Assembly: GCA_038204465.1 (NCBI GenBank)
Contig: JBBRCX010000002.1
Location: 1 to 64,000 of the forward strand
Reading direction: 5' to 3'
DNA from: JBBRCX01 sp038204465
GTDB lineage: Bacteria > Planctomycetota > Phycisphaerae > Tepidisphaerales > Tepidisphaeraceae
Length of the DNA stretch: 64,000 nucleotides
The notes beneath the pieces were generated by a model. The model saw only the letters and a list, made by a program, of their open reading frames with translations, had not been told where the DNA came from and searched no databases. Every line of letters starts with the position of its first letter. The first letter of the stretch is position 1. Positions 34,217 through 43,103 of this stretch are shown piece after piece. The translations under genes were made by a program, and so were the position numbers.

Positions 34217-35917
34217 TCACGTCTCCTGCGGCGCCGGCTCTCCATGCTTTGGCAGCGACTGGTCGTAATTCTGCGCGATCGGCATCCGCCGCCCGAACCC
34301 GAACGCCCGGCTCGTGACCTTCAGCCCCGGCGCCGCCTGCCGCCGCTTGTACTCGCTGCGGTCGATCAGCTTGATCACCCGCAGCACGGTCGCCCCGTCA
34401 AATCCTTCGGCGATGATCTGCGCCGCGCCTTTCTCCTCCTCCACGTAGCGGTACAGGATCGCGTCGAGAACGTCGTAAGGCGGCAGCGAGTCCTGGTCCG
34501 TCTGGTTCGGGCGCAATTCCGCTGACGGTACCTTGGTGATGCTGTTTCGCGGAATCACCTCTCGTCCCGCATCGCGGTTGATGAATTCCGACAGCTCATA
34601 CACCGTCGTCTTCGGCACGTCGCTGATGACCGCCAGACCGCCGCACATGTCGCCGTACAGGGTGCAGTAGCCCACCGCCAGTTCGCTCTTGTTTCCCGTG
34701 GTCAGCAGCAGGTGATTGAACTTGTTGGAAAACGCCATCAGCAGCCCGCCGCGCACCCGCGCCTGGAGGTTCTCCTCCGTTACGTCGCGCTCCCGGCCCG
34801 CGAACACCGGGGCCAGTGTCTGCTCGTATTGATCGTGGATCGCCTTGATCGGCACGATGTGAAACTCGATCCCAAGATGCTCCGCGAGGCTCTTCGCGTC
34901 GGCCACCGAATGTTCCGAGCTGAACCGGCTCGGCATCGCGACGCCCACCACCCGCTCGCGTCCCAGCGCCGCAACCGCCAGCGCCGCGGTCAGCGCGGAA
35001 TCGATGCCGCCCGACAACCCCAGCACAACCGACTTGAAGCCGCATTTGTGAACGTAATCGCGCAGGCCCAGCACGAGCGCCCTGTAAATCGCGCCGACGC
35101 CCGACGCCGGCTTTTCGATCCTCCCCTCGCCCGCCGCGCCGGCGCCTGGCAGGTCGACCACCAGCAGGTCTTCCTCAAAATCCTTCGCCTGCGCGATCAA
35201 TCTTCCGCCGGGGTCGAAGACCACGCTATTGCCGTCGAAAACCAGCTCGTCATTCCCGCCCACCTGGTTCACATAAACCAGCGTCCGGCCAAACTGCTGC
35301 ACCTGCGATTCAAATAGCTCCAGCCGAAACTCATGCTTGCCCGCCGCGAAGGGAGAGGCGCTAGTGTTGATCATCAGCTCCGCGCCGGCCGCGCACAGAT
35401 CGGCGATCGGGTTCTGATGGTACAGCCGCCGATCGATCATCTTCTCGTCGTTCCACAGGTCCTCGCAGATCGACAGGCCCACCGTCCGGTCCGCGACCCG
35501 CACGACGTTACAACCCTCTTGCCGCGGGCCCGCCTCGAAGTAGCGGCTCTCATCGAATACATCGTAGGTCGGCAGCAGCGTCTTAAAATGCCGGCTCGCC
35601 ACCTTCCCGTCGCGCAGCAGCGCAACCGCGTTGTGCAGCGGCCGGCCCACCGATTGCGCGTTCCGCTCCGCATACCCGACCACCGCATCGATTCCGCTGA
35701 CGCGCGACGCGATCAGCCGCAGCGCCCGAAGGTTGTCGTCGATGAATTGCGGCTTGAGCAGCAGGTCTTTCGGGGGATAACCGATCAGCGCCAGTTCCGG
35801 AAAAACCACCAGCTGCGCGCCCTGCCCCTTCGCGCGGGAGATGAAGTCGAGGATCCGCCGGCAGTTTCCCGCGATGTCCCCGACCGTCGGATTGATCTGC
35901 GCCAGCGCGATCCGCAT
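34217..35917 (-). CDS. nadE: Glutamine-dependent NAD(+) synthetase
   Basis: 566 residues, normal for the two-domain form. Residues about 1-260 are a nitrilase-like glutaminase with Glu in FPELALIGYPPKD, Lys in HFKTLLPTYDVFDE and Cys in LSICEDLWND. The C-terminal synthetase has the ATP PP-loop LGLSGGIDSALTAALA. It converts deamido-NAD to NAD with glutamine-derived ammonia and ATP. The Met start at 35917 (RIALAQINPTVGDI) is the family start. Confidence 0.95.
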   Translation of the reverse strand: MRIALAQINPTVGDIAGNCRRILDFISRAKGQGAQLVVFPELALIGYPPKDLLLKPQFIDDNLRALRLIASRVSGIDAVVGYAERNAQSVGRPLHNAVALLRDGKVASRHFKTLLPTYDVFDESRYFEAGPRQEGCNVVRVADRTVGLSICEDLWNDEKMIDRRLYHQNPIADLCAAGAELMINTSASPFAAGKHEFRLELFESQVQQFGRTLVYVNQVGGNDELVFDGNSVVFDPGGRLIAQAKDFEEDLLVVDLPGAGAAGEGRIEKPASGVGAIYRALVLGLRDYVHKCGFKSVVLGLSGGIDSALTAALAVAALGRERVVGVAMPSRFSSEHSVADAKSLAEHLGIEFHIVPIKAIHDQYEQTLAPVFAGRERDVTEENLQARVRGGLLMAFSNKFNHLLLTTGNKSELAVGYCTLYGDMCGGLAVISDVPKTTVYELSEFINRDAGREVIPRNSITKVPSAELRPNQTDQDSLPPYDVLDAILYRYVEEEKGAAQIIAEGFDGATVLRVIKLIDRSEYKRRQAAPGLKVTSRAFGFGRRMPIAQNYDQSLPKHGEPAPQET

Positions 35918-35988
35918 GCATCAATGGTATGCCGGCGCGGCGGGTTATCGAAGCAAACCGAAACGCTTCCGCAGCGCAAGGCGGGGCG

Positions 35989-37344
35989 TCATCCACGCGG
36001 CGCTCGCTGGGCCGTCGCGCGCTGGCGTCGATCGGCCTCGCGCAGCTCGCGAAGCCTTGCCTTGGTGTCCGTCGGCGCCGCCCCCGCGGCTCCCGCTCTC
36101 CCAGCCGAAGATCGCGTCGCCCGGTCGCCGCGCGGATGGTGCCGTTGCAGCACCCATGGAAACTCGTCGTGATGCGCCCGGTACAGCAGCCCAAGATGCC
36201 AGCAGAACCAGTGCATCAGGTAGACTGCGACGAGCAGCGATCCCGCCCCGATGAAAAACGCGGGCACCCGTCCCGGCAGCCCAAGCGGCAGGCCGAAGAG
36301 ACGAAGAAGCGCGAGCTGGAGGGCGGCCAATGCCAGCAGGTAGGTACAACTCGCGACGATCCAGAGCAGCACCGCCGCCCAGTACGCCAGCCCGCAGTCG
36401 CGAATCACCGTCAGCAGTCGGTCCGGGCGAAGGTTCGCCGCGGTGCCGCTGGTTGACATCGTCAGCAGGACCGCGGGGTAGAAGAACGTGCCGATGACCG
36501 CGGCCAACAGGACCATCCACGCCCGGCTCGCGAGCCCCGGCGCGTGCGTGTTCAGATACAACGCCGTCAGCGCGGCCGGCAGGTAACACAGCAGCACCGA
36601 TCCCACGACGTTCACCAGCGGCGACCAGATGTCGTCATACAGCCGAAGGTCCCGCAGCGGCCGGGGCAGCTCGTCCTTCGTATCGGGCCCAGTCTCTTCG
36701 ATCACGCACCCGTAGTGCGCCAGGAAACAGGCCTGAAAGATCAACAGCGCGGGAATCAGAAACGGCATCACCAACGCCACCGTTCCCAGCAGCACCGCCA
36801 GGTAATGCCCGATGACGACGAACAACATCACCGTAAGATTCAGCGGGCGGAACAGCTCGACTGGCAGCAGCGCCGGCGTGATGCGCTTTTCGCCCCCCCC
36901 CGATGCGTAGTTGATCGTCGCCGTCGCCATCGGGATGGTCGAAGGATCAGGCCCGTCCTCCTTTACGTCGATGGGGCGGATCAACTCCCCGGTGATCGGG
37001 TCGTAACGCGGCTTGCTGGCCTGGGGCCCGGGCTCTTCCGGCGTCAGATCGATTGGCTCGTTGTCCTGCGCAACGTCTTCCAGCGTCCGCCGCAGGTCGA
37101 TCTCGTTCCCCTGGGCGTCGGTGCGCCCCTTGGAGAACACCAAGCTCAGCTCCGCCAGCCGGTGGGCTTCTTTCACCGGGTCGCTCGAGTCGACCTTGAA
37201 GGTCCCGTCTTCGGCCAGGTTTGCCAGGTCGCCGAGCGTCGGCACGTCGTTGAGCCGGCCGCAATCGGGACATTGCACCAGGCCGCCCGCCTCGTCATCG
37301 TTGAGGGTGAAGACGTGTCGGCAGTGGCAGGCAAATTGAATCAT
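35989..37344 (-). CDS. Multi-span membrane protein with N-terminal zinc-binding motif
   Basis: 451 residues from ATG 37344; the frame extends upstream to 37821 but only from this Met does the sequence look coding. An N-terminal zinc-finger-like motif CHCRHVF...CPDCG (residues about 6-28) is followed by an acidic linker of about 100 residues, six to eight membrane helices, and a basic Arg/Ala-rich tail. Such MJ0042-like Cys motifs ahead of membrane regions are frequent in Planctomycetes. Function unknown. Its upstream gap to the gene at 37537 is about 190 bases. Confidence 0.7.
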   Translation of the reverse strand: MIQFACHCRHVFTLNDDEAGGLVQCPDCGRLNDVPTLGDLANLAEDGTFKVDSSDPVKEAHRLAELSLVFSKGRTDAQGNEIDLRRTLEDVAQDNEPIDLTPEEPGPQASKPRYDPITGELIRPIDVKEDGPDPSTIPMATATINYASGGGEKRITPALLPVELFRPLNLTVMLFVVIGHYLAVLLGTVALVMPFLIPALLIFQACFLAHYGCVIEETGPDTKDELPRPLRDLRLYDDIWSPLVNVVGSVLLCYLPAALTALYLNTHAPGLASRAWMVLLAAVIGTFFYPAVLLTMSTSGTAANLRPDRLLTVIRDCGLAYWAAVLLWIVASCTYLLALAALQLALLRLFGLPLGLPGRVPAFFIGAGSLLVAVYLMHWFCWHLGLLYRAHHDEFPWVLQRHHPRGDRATRSSAGRAGAAGAAPTDTKARLRELREADRRQRATAQRAPRG

Positions 37345-37536
37345 GGCGACGGAGATCTCGTTCGAAAACCAATTATATACGGCAAGCGCGCCGCCACGCC
37401 GCTGGAAAGTTGTCTGAAAAACCATTCTCCCGCGCTCGAGCGAACCCGCCTGTGCCGCCCGTGGAACAATGTTGGCCGCTGCGCATGGGGCTTTTAGAAT
37501 GCCATCGGTCGGTCGGTTGGGTGAAAGGATGCGACG

Positions 37537-37968
37537 ATGCGAGTAAGTGTCTACGCCCTGGCGGCGGTCCTGCTCTCGACGGCGGTCGTCTTTGCGCAGG
37601 ACGAGATCAAGCCCGAACAGCTCAAGACCATGTACGACAACGCGCTCGTTCAGCTCAAATTGGCCCAGGAGCGAAAGAACGAGCTGGCCACGCAAAACGC
37701 CAAGCTCACCGCCGACATCGAAGCACTGAAAAAGCAGGCGGAAGCCGATCGAAACGAATTGCTCGAGCTGCGCCGGCATGTCGCCGAAGACGCCGACCGA
37801 TCGTTCTTCCTCCGGGCGCACCGTGCCGCCTGGGAGAATTTCATCAAGGGCTATCCGCAGCTCATGGCACGCTGGAAGGCCTACCTCGAGGCCGCGCCCC
37901 TCGGTGGCTCGCGCTCCGACCTCTCAGAAACCGTCGACTCCAACTGGCCCCTCTCCGCGAAGGGATAG
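37537..37968 (+). CDS. Secreted coiled-coil hypothetical protein
   Basis: 143 residues. A cleavable signal peptide at the N terminus (VYALAAVLLSTAVVFAQ, cut likely after FA) is followed by a strongly charged helical heptad region (about residues 30-80; KLAQERKNELATQNAKLTAD), then a mixed C-terminal domain. Probably periplasmic; no family recognised. Divergent from the zinc-motif membrane protein. Confidence 0.65.
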   Translation: MRVSVYALAAVLLSTAVVFAQDEIKPEQLKTMYDNALVQLKLAQERKNELATQNAKLTADIEALKKQAEADRNELLELRRHVAEDADRSFFLRAHRAAWENFIKGYPQLMARWKAYLEAAPLGGSRSDLSETVDSNWPLSAKG

Positions 37969-37980
37969 AACGCAGCGGCA

Positions 37981-38004
37981 GGGGGCGACGCGTGCGTCGG
38001 CCCC
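37981..38004. terminator. Hairpin between convergent genes
   Basis: GGGGGCGACG CGTG CGTCGGCCCC folds into a long stem with one G-G mismatch and a 4-base loop, without a clear T run. It lies between the secreted protein and tsf, which converge here, and could end transcription in either direction. Confidence 0.4.
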
Positions 38005-38049
38005 TCCGGCACGGCGCGGCTGACATGACCTTGCCCGCTCACGCCGCCT

Positions 38050-38853
38050 TTATTGTCCCACCTCAATCCGCAGGTAATTCTCCAGCGTGCAACCGCTCGC
38101 CTGCAGCAATTGGGTGATCGTCTTGCTGTCATCCTTCACGAACTTCTGATCCAGCAGCACCCGCTCCTCGTAAAACGTCCGCATCTTCCCCTCCGCGATC
38201 TTGTCCGCGATGTTCTGCGGCTTCCCCGTCGCCTTGGCCTGCTCGACCGCGATGTCGCGCTCCTTCGCGATGATGTCGGCCGGAACCTGCTCGCGCGTCA
38301 TGGCCAGCGGGCGCGTCGCCGCGATGTGCAGGCACAGGTCGCGGATCAGCTCATCGCCCGGATTGCCGGAAAGCGCAACCAGCACCGCGATCTTCCCGGT
38401 ATAGTGCTGATACGCCCCCACCTTCCCGCTCGCGCTCACCGCGCCGCTCCGCCCGATCTGAATGTTCTCGCCCGTCTGCTGCGCGGCCTCGGTGATGCGC
38501 CTCTTCACGTCCGGATCTTCCGCGACGTTCACCTTTGGGTTCTTCAGCAGCAGGGCCGCCGCCGTCTTCGCCACCTCGATCACCGGCGTGCTCTTGGCGG
38601 TGAAGTCCGTGTTGCAGTTGATTTCAACCGCGACCCCCGACTTGAAGTCGCTCCCCGAAGCAACCTCGATGCGTCCTTCCTTCGCTGCCCGCGAGCTCAG
38701 CTTGTCCTGTTTCGCAAGCCCTTTCTTGCGGACAATCTCGACCGCCTTCTCGATGTCGCCGGCCGCTTCATTCAGCGCCGACTTGCAATCCATCATCGCG
38801 ACCCCGGTGCGGTCGCGCAGCTCACGGACCATCGTTGCAGTGATCTCAGCCAT
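38050..38853 (-). CDS. tsf: Translation elongation factor Ts
   Basis: 267 residues. EF-Ts recycles EF-Tu by GDP release. The N-terminal signature VRELRDRTGVAMMDCKSALNEAAGDIEKAVE and the later TDFTAKSTPV and EQAKATGKPQNIADKIAEGKM segments are diagnostic. It lies about 100 bases downstream of rpsB, the conserved rpsB-tsf order, with a terminator-like hairpin in the gap. Confidence 0.96.
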   Translation of the reverse strand: MAEITATMVRELRDRTGVAMMDCKSALNEAAGDIEKAVEIVRKKGLAKQDKLSSRAAKEGRIEVASGSDFKSGVAVEINCNTDFTAKSTPVIEVAKTAAALLLKNPKVNVAEDPDVKRRITEAAQQTGENIQIGRSGAVSASGKVGAYQHYTGKIAVLVALSGNPGDELIRDLCLHIAATRPLAMTREQVPADIIAKERDIAVEQAKATGKPQNIADKIAEGKMRTFYEERVLLDQKFVKDDSKTITQLLQASGCTLENYLRIEVGQ

Positions 38854-38906
38854 GTCTTCTCCAGTACGCTTGCTCGCTGCGCTTCAATCTCCACGCCGAT
38901 GAAAAA

Positions 38907-38926
38907 GGGCGAGGCACGCCTCGCCC
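38907..38926 (-). terminator. Hairpin plus T run between rpsB and tsf (attenuator-like)
   Basis: On the minus strand: GGGCGAGG CGTG CCTCGCCC, an 8 bp stem with a 4-base loop, followed directly by TTTTT. That is a rho-independent terminator shape. In E. coli the rpsB-tsf gap also holds a partial terminator; here it could lower tsf expression relative to rpsB. Confidence 0.65.
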
Positions 38927-38953
38927 CTGCGGAAGATTGATTGTCCGACAGAA

Positions 38954-39856
38954 TTAGGCGCTCTGACCCGCGACCGCCACCGGCTCGTTCGACGTCTGCG
39001 AAGCCGGCACCGACTCCACCGGCCCGCCCGCCGGCGGGATCTCCACCTGCGCCGCGGCCGCTTCCCCCGGCGCCTCCTCGCGCCCGCCTTCATCCGCGCG
39101 GAAGCTCGCCCGGCTCGAGCGCCGCTTCGGCTGCTGTTGCGGCTGCTCGTCGGGCTTGTCCACCCGCCCCTGCTTGCCTTCGATCACCGATTCCGCCAGC
39201 TCGTTCATGATGATCTCGATCGCTCGCATCGCGTCGTCGTTGCCCGGAATCGGCAGGTCGATCAGCTCGGGGTCGCTGTCCGTGTCGATCAAGGCGATCG
39301 TCGGGACCCCCAGCTTCTTGGCTTCCTTCACGGCGATGTGCTCGCGGCGGGTGTCGATGATGAACATGACGCCCGGCATGCGCTCCATCCGCCGGATCCC
39401 TTCCAGGTTCGCCTTGATCTTCTCCATCTCGCGCTGGAGCGTCGCCTTCATCTTCTTGGAGTAGGTTTCGATCTGCCCGCTCTGCCAGAGCTTTTCCAGT
39501 TCTTCCAGCCGATTGAGGCGGGCGCGGATCGTGCGGAAATTGGTGAGTGTGCCGCCGAGCCAGCGCTCCGACACGTAGTGCATGTTGCAGCGCTTCGCTT
39601 CTTCCTCGATCGCATGCCTCGCCTGCCGCTTGGTTCCTACGAAGAGGATGTCCTTCCCCTGCGCCACGCTGTTCTGGACCAGTTTCTTCGCCCGCAATAG
39701 CCCCTTGATCGTTTCCTTCACATCGATGATGTGAATCATGTTCCGCTTGCCGTGAATGTACGGCTCCATCTTCGGGTTCCAGCGGCTCACGCGGTGCCCG
39801 AAGTGGACCCCCGCGTCCACGAGGTTCTTTACCAACTCAGCTTGTGACTGTGCCAT
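38954..39856 (-). CDS. rpsB: 30S ribosomal protein S2 with long C-terminal tail
   Basis: 300 residues from ATG 39856 (AQSQAELVKNLVDAGVHFGHR). The S2 core with VHFGHRVSRWNPKMEPYI, FVGTKRQARHAIEEEA, ERWLGGTLTNFRTI and MFIIDTRREHIAVKEAKKLG ends near residue 228. A further 70-residue tail rich in Gln, Arg, Glu, Pro and Ala is not part of the normal fold. ATG 39865 is a weaker start. Confidence 0.95.
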   Translation of the reverse strand: MAQSQAELVKNLVDAGVHFGHRVSRWNPKMEPYIHGKRNMIHIIDVKETIKGLLRAKKLVQNSVAQGKDILFVGTKRQARHAIEEEAKRCNMHYVSERWLGGTLTNFRTIRARLNRLEELEKLWQSGQIETYSKKMKATLQREMEKIKANLEGIRRMERMPGVMFIIDTRREHIAVKEAKKLGVPTIALIDTDSDPELIDLPIPGNDDAMRAIEIIMNELAESVIEGKQGRVDKPDEQPQQQPKRRSSRASFRADEGGREEAPGEAAAAQVEIPPAGGPVESVPASQTSNEPVAVAGQSA

Positions 39857-40130
39857 GCGAATCATTTCCGATGTTGGATTTGCAGTTTGGGAGTGAAAGC
39901 CGCAGACGACCGGATCGGATCTTTCAGTCGCAAATTGCAAACCTCAAATCGCAAATTCCTTGTGCGTCAGCCCGTGCGAAACCGGTCGGCCAAGACGCCG
40001 GAACCGCCAGGGGGCTTGGGTTTAGGGAAAGGAAACCTTCCCTCGAGGTTGTAAGACAGAGACCCGCGATCAGCCACAATCCCGGCTGGGTCGGCCGACG
40101 CGGGAGGCCCTTGACAGGCCAAGGGCGCAG

Positions 40131-40159
40131 AATGTAACGGAGCACACCCTCCGTTGCAA
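40131..40159 (-). promoter_or_regulatory. Candidate rpsB promoter
   Basis: On the minus strand TTGCAA (40154-40159), 17-base spacer, TACATT (40131-40136). Good sigma-70 spacing, placed about 275 bases upstream of rpsB, leaving room for a leader that could bind S2. Confidence 0.45.
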
Positions 40160-40266
40160 GATCGCACCCGGAAATTTGCGCCTCCAATGACCGAATCCAC
40201 AACGCCTTAAGCGCCCGGAGACCAGGGGCGACTGACGGAAACCCCAAAGGGCGAGCCTGCTTCAAT

Positions 40267-40292
40267 GTAGCATCGGGCGTCCCGCCCGTGCA
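40267..40292 (+). repeat. REP-like palindrome, family 2 (copy E)
   Basis: TAGCATCGGGCGTCCCGCCC then GTG. One base of the left arm differs from copy B (TCGGGCG for ACGGGCG), so the hairpin is slightly decayed. It sits in the pnp-rpsB gap. Confidence 0.65.
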
Positions 40293-40362
40293 GACGGCCC
40301 AGCAAAACAACACCTTAGGTTGCCGCATTCCGCTCTCGCAACGCCACGTGAGTCGCAAGCAA

Positions 40363-40389
40363 AAGGGGCGGCCGTCGCGGCCGCCCCTT
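40363..40389 (-). terminator. pnp rho-independent terminator
   Basis: An 11 bp perfect stem AAGGGGCGGCC/GGCCGCCCCTT around a 5-base loop, about 75 bases past the pnp stop. On the minus strand it is followed by TTGCTTG after CCCCTT, a moderately T-rich run. Confidence 0.75.
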
Positions 40390-40461
40390 CTTCAATCGTT
40401 ATGAGCCTTTAAAGGCTTCGTCCACTCAGCCGAACTGCGTATTCACTCAATCCACCCGTGG

Positions 40462-42825
40462 TCACCGGTCCGGCCGCGGCCCCCGGTCCCCGCCGCGCTG
40501 CCCACCGCCTCCTCCGCCACGCCCTCGATCCCCTCCGCCGCGGCCGCCGCGGTCGCCGCCCCCTCGGCTGCCGCCGCCTTCTCCTCTATATCCGCCGCCA
40601 CCCCCGCCGCGGTGCCCGCCTTCGCGCTGGCCGCCGCCTTCGCGGTACTCGCCTTGCTCCTCACCCTCGCCGCCACCCGCCGCGGCCCCAACCGGTTCGG
40701 GATCGGAGTTGCCTTCTTCCTTCATCGCCGCCTTGCGCGACAGCTTGATGCGACCCTGATCGTCGATCAGGATCACCTTCACCCGCACCTCGTCGCCGAT
40801 GTTGATGAAATCCGTCACGTTCTGCACGTAACGGTCGGACAACTCGCTCACGTGGACCAGGCCGTCCGTCTCCGGCGCGATCTCGACGAACGCCCCGAAC
40901 TCCTTGATGCTTACCACCCGTCCCTGGTAGATCTTGCCGACCTTCACCTCCGCCGTCATGGCTTCGATGATGTCGCGGCACTTCTCCGCCGCCGCGCCGT
41001 CCACCGCGCTGATGTACACCGTGCCGTCGTCCTCGATGTCCACTTGCGCGCCGGTGCTCTCCTGCAGGGCTTTGATGTTCTTGCCGCCCGGGCCGATGAT
41101 CTTGCCGATCTTCTGCGGATCGATCTTGATCGTCAGCAGCCGCGGCGCCCACTTGCTGATCTCCTTGCGCGGCTCCGCCAGCGTCTCCGCCATCCTCTGC
41201 AGGATCACCAGCCGCGCGTCTTTCGCGCGGTGCAGCGACTGGCGGATGATGCCGTAATCCAACCCTTCGATCTTGATGTCCAGCTGGATCGCCGTGATTC
41301 CGTCGCGCGTTCCGCAGACCTTAAAGTCCATGTCGCCGAAGTGGTCCTCTTCGCCCAGGATGTCGGTGAGAAGCACCGACTTGTCGCCTTCCTTCACAAG
41401 GCCCACCGAGATGCCCGCCACCGGCTTGGTGATCGGCACGCCCGCGTCCATCAGCGCCAGGCAGCCGCCGCAGGTCGACGCCATCGAGCTCGATCCGTTC
41501 GACTCCAGGATGTCGCTGATGATGCGGACGGTGTAGGGGAACTGCTCCACCGCCGGCAGCACCGCCATGAGACTGCGCTCCGCCAGCGCGCCGTGCCCGA
41601 TCTCGCGCCGCCCCGGGCCGCGGATCGGCCGCACTTCCCCCACGCTGTAGCTGGGGAAGTAATAGTGAAGCATGAACTTCTGGTTGTATTCCTCGATCAG
41701 TCCGTCGACCAGTTGTTCGTCGCTGCTGGTCCCGAGCGTGACGCTGCACATCGCCTGCGTCTCGCCGCGGCTGAAGATCGCCGACCCGTGCACCCGCGGC
41801 AGCACGCCCACCTGCGACGTGATCGGCCGGATGTCGGTATACGAACGCCCATCGGGGCGAACGCCCGAAAGGATCGCCTGACGCGTCACTTCCTCTTCCA
41901 GCTCGCTGAAGATCGCCCGGATATGCCGCGCCTTGTCGCGCGCCGTGGTGATCATCGAGTACGACGCGTTCGGATCCGTCACCGGCGGCGCCATCTCCAG
42001 GATCGTCTCGTTCAAAATCTGCTTCACCGCTTCCGCGCGGTCGCCCTTGCCGGGGCGGCCCTTCACCTCGCGGATCCGGTCCATCACCTTGGCGCGCACC
42101 TGCTCGATGAGCGCCGGCTCCTGCCCGCGCACGTCGCCGACCTTTTCCTTCGGCACCTTCCTCTGCAATTCCTCGATCATCCCCACGATCTCGACCACCG
42201 CCTTGTGCCCGAACTCGATCGCATCGGCCACGTCGTCTTCCACGACCTCGCGTCCCCCCAACTCGATCATGTTCACGAAGTGCTTCGTGCCGGAGACAAT
42301 TAGGTCGAAGTCGCTGAATTCCAGCTGTTCCTGCGTCGGATTCAGCAGCAACTGTCCGTCCACCCGCCCGACGCGCACATGCGCGATTGGCGCAATCAAG
42401 GGGATGTCGCTGATGGCAAGCGACGCGCTGGCAGCGATCCCCGCGAGCATGTCCGGATCGTTCTGCTGATCCGCCGCCAGCACGTTGAGGTGGATCTGCA
42501 CCTCATCCATGAACCCCTTGGGAAACAGCGGCCGCAGCGGGCGGTCGATCAATCGCGCCGTCAGGATTTCCTTGGTGGTGGGGCGCCCCTCGCGCTTCAT
42601 GAACCCGCCGGGGAACTTGCCGGCGGCCGCTCGCCGCTCGCGGTAGTCCACCTGAAGCGGGAAGAAGTCGATCCCCTCGCGCGGATCCGCTCGGACGACC
42701 GCGCCAAGGACGACGGTATCGGCATACTGCACGGTCACGGAGCCGTCGGCGAGCTTCGCCAGCGTCCCGGTCTCGATCGCCAGCGTCCTGCCGCCGATCT
42801 GCCGCTCAACTCGAATTGCTTGCAT
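40462..42825 (-). CDS. pnp: Polyribonucleotide nucleotidyltransferase with glycine/arginine-rich tail
   Basis: 787 residues from ATG 42825 (QAIRVERQIGGRTLAIETG); the frame extends to 42909 but the leader looks untranslated. Two RNase PH domains, a KH domain (LTIKIDPQKIGKIIGPGGKNIKAL) and an S1 domain (GKIYQGRVVSIKEFGAFVEIAPETDGLVHVSEL) are all complete. PNPase degrades RNA 3'-5' phosphorolytically. After the S1 domain comes an unusual tail of about 85 residues rich in Gly, Arg and Glu with RGG-like repeats. It follows rpsO as in most bacteria. Confidence 0.96.
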   Translation of the reverse strand: MQAIRVERQIGGRTLAIETGTLAKLADGSVTVQYADTVVLGAVVRADPREGIDFFPLQVDYRERRAAAGKFPGGFMKREGRPTTKEILTARLIDRPLRPLFPKGFMDEVQIHLNVLAADQQNDPDMLAGIAASASLAISDIPLIAPIAHVRVGRVDGQLLLNPTQEQLEFSDFDLIVSGTKHFVNMIELGGREVVEDDVADAIEFGHKAVVEIVGMIEELQRKVPKEKVGDVRGQEPALIEQVRAKVMDRIREVKGRPGKGDRAEAVKQILNETILEMAPPVTDPNASYSMITTARDKARHIRAIFSELEEEVTRQAILSGVRPDGRSYTDIRPITSQVGVLPRVHGSAIFSRGETQAMCSVTLGTSSDEQLVDGLIEEYNQKFMLHYYFPSYSVGEVRPIRGPGRREIGHGALAERSLMAVLPAVEQFPYTVRIISDILESNGSSSMASTCGGCLALMDAGVPITKPVAGISVGLVKEGDKSVLLTDILGEEDHFGDMDFKVCGTRDGITAIQLDIKIEGLDYGIIRQSLHRAKDARLVILQRMAETLAEPRKEISKWAPRLLTIKIDPQKIGKIIGPGGKNIKALQESTGAQVDIEDDGTVYISAVDGAAAEKCRDIIEAMTAEVKVGKIYQGRVVSIKEFGAFVEIAPETDGLVHVSELSDRYVQNVTDFINIGDEVRVKVILIDDQGRIKLSRKAAMKEEGNSDPEPVGAAAGGGEGEEQGEYREGGGQREGGHRGGGGGGYRGEGGGSRGGGDRGGRGGGDRGRGGGGGGQRGGDRGPRPDR

Positions 42826-42872
42826 GAAAAGTAGTCCTCTTGCGGCCTCACGTTTCAAACTCGCTTCATCGG

Positions 42873-42985
42873 CCACAGATGGACACAGCCAGGCAGGAAG
42901 TCGTAACACGGACGCGAGGCGCGAAATGCTCGTTCACGCGTTGCGGGGCAGGTTACACCTCGTGCACGGGTGTGTGCATCTGTGG
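42873..42985 (-). promoter_or_regulatory. Long inverted repeat in the pnp leader
   Basis: CCACAGATG (42873-42881) pairs with CATCTGTGG (42977-42985); after one mismatch five more pairs (ACACA with TGTGT) extend the stem, and an inner GTAAC/GTTAC pair (42903/42952) can stack. It lies about 50 bases upstream of the pnp start between rpsO and pnp. In E. coli, PNPase controls itself through an RNase III-cut leader hairpin in the same place; the role here is inferred by analogy only. Confidence 0.5.
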
Positions 42986-43063
42986 CGAATCGGGAAAAAC
43001 TGTCCGCTCTATCGCGACCGGAGGCCGTTGGTCGACGCCGAGCGTGACACCCGGAAACAGACA

Positions 43064-43087
43064 ATGCTGAGTCACCCGACTCAGCAT
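43064..43087 (-). terminator. Hairpin downstream of rpsO
   Basis: Perfect 10 bp stem ATGCTGAGTC/GACTCAGCAT with loop GGGT (minus strand), 16 bases after the rpsO stop, followed by TGTCTGTTT. A terminator or partial terminator between rpsO and pnp. Confidence 0.65.
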
Positions 43088-43103
43088 TTGTGAATACACG
43101 ATG

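Larger units (their letters stand above)
39857..40461. other. Intergenic leader region between pnp and rpsB
   Basis: About 600 bases with no gene. On the minus strand it holds the pnp terminator hairpin (40363-40389), a family 2 palindrome (40267), a candidate rpsB promoter (40131-40159) and a roughly 275-base rpsB leader. A few dispersed simple motifs such as CGCAAATT occur near 39930. Confidence 0.5.

Noticed and set aside
40612..42303. 563-codon plus-strand frame
   Set aside because: Antisense of pnp; Arg/His/Asp-rich shadow.
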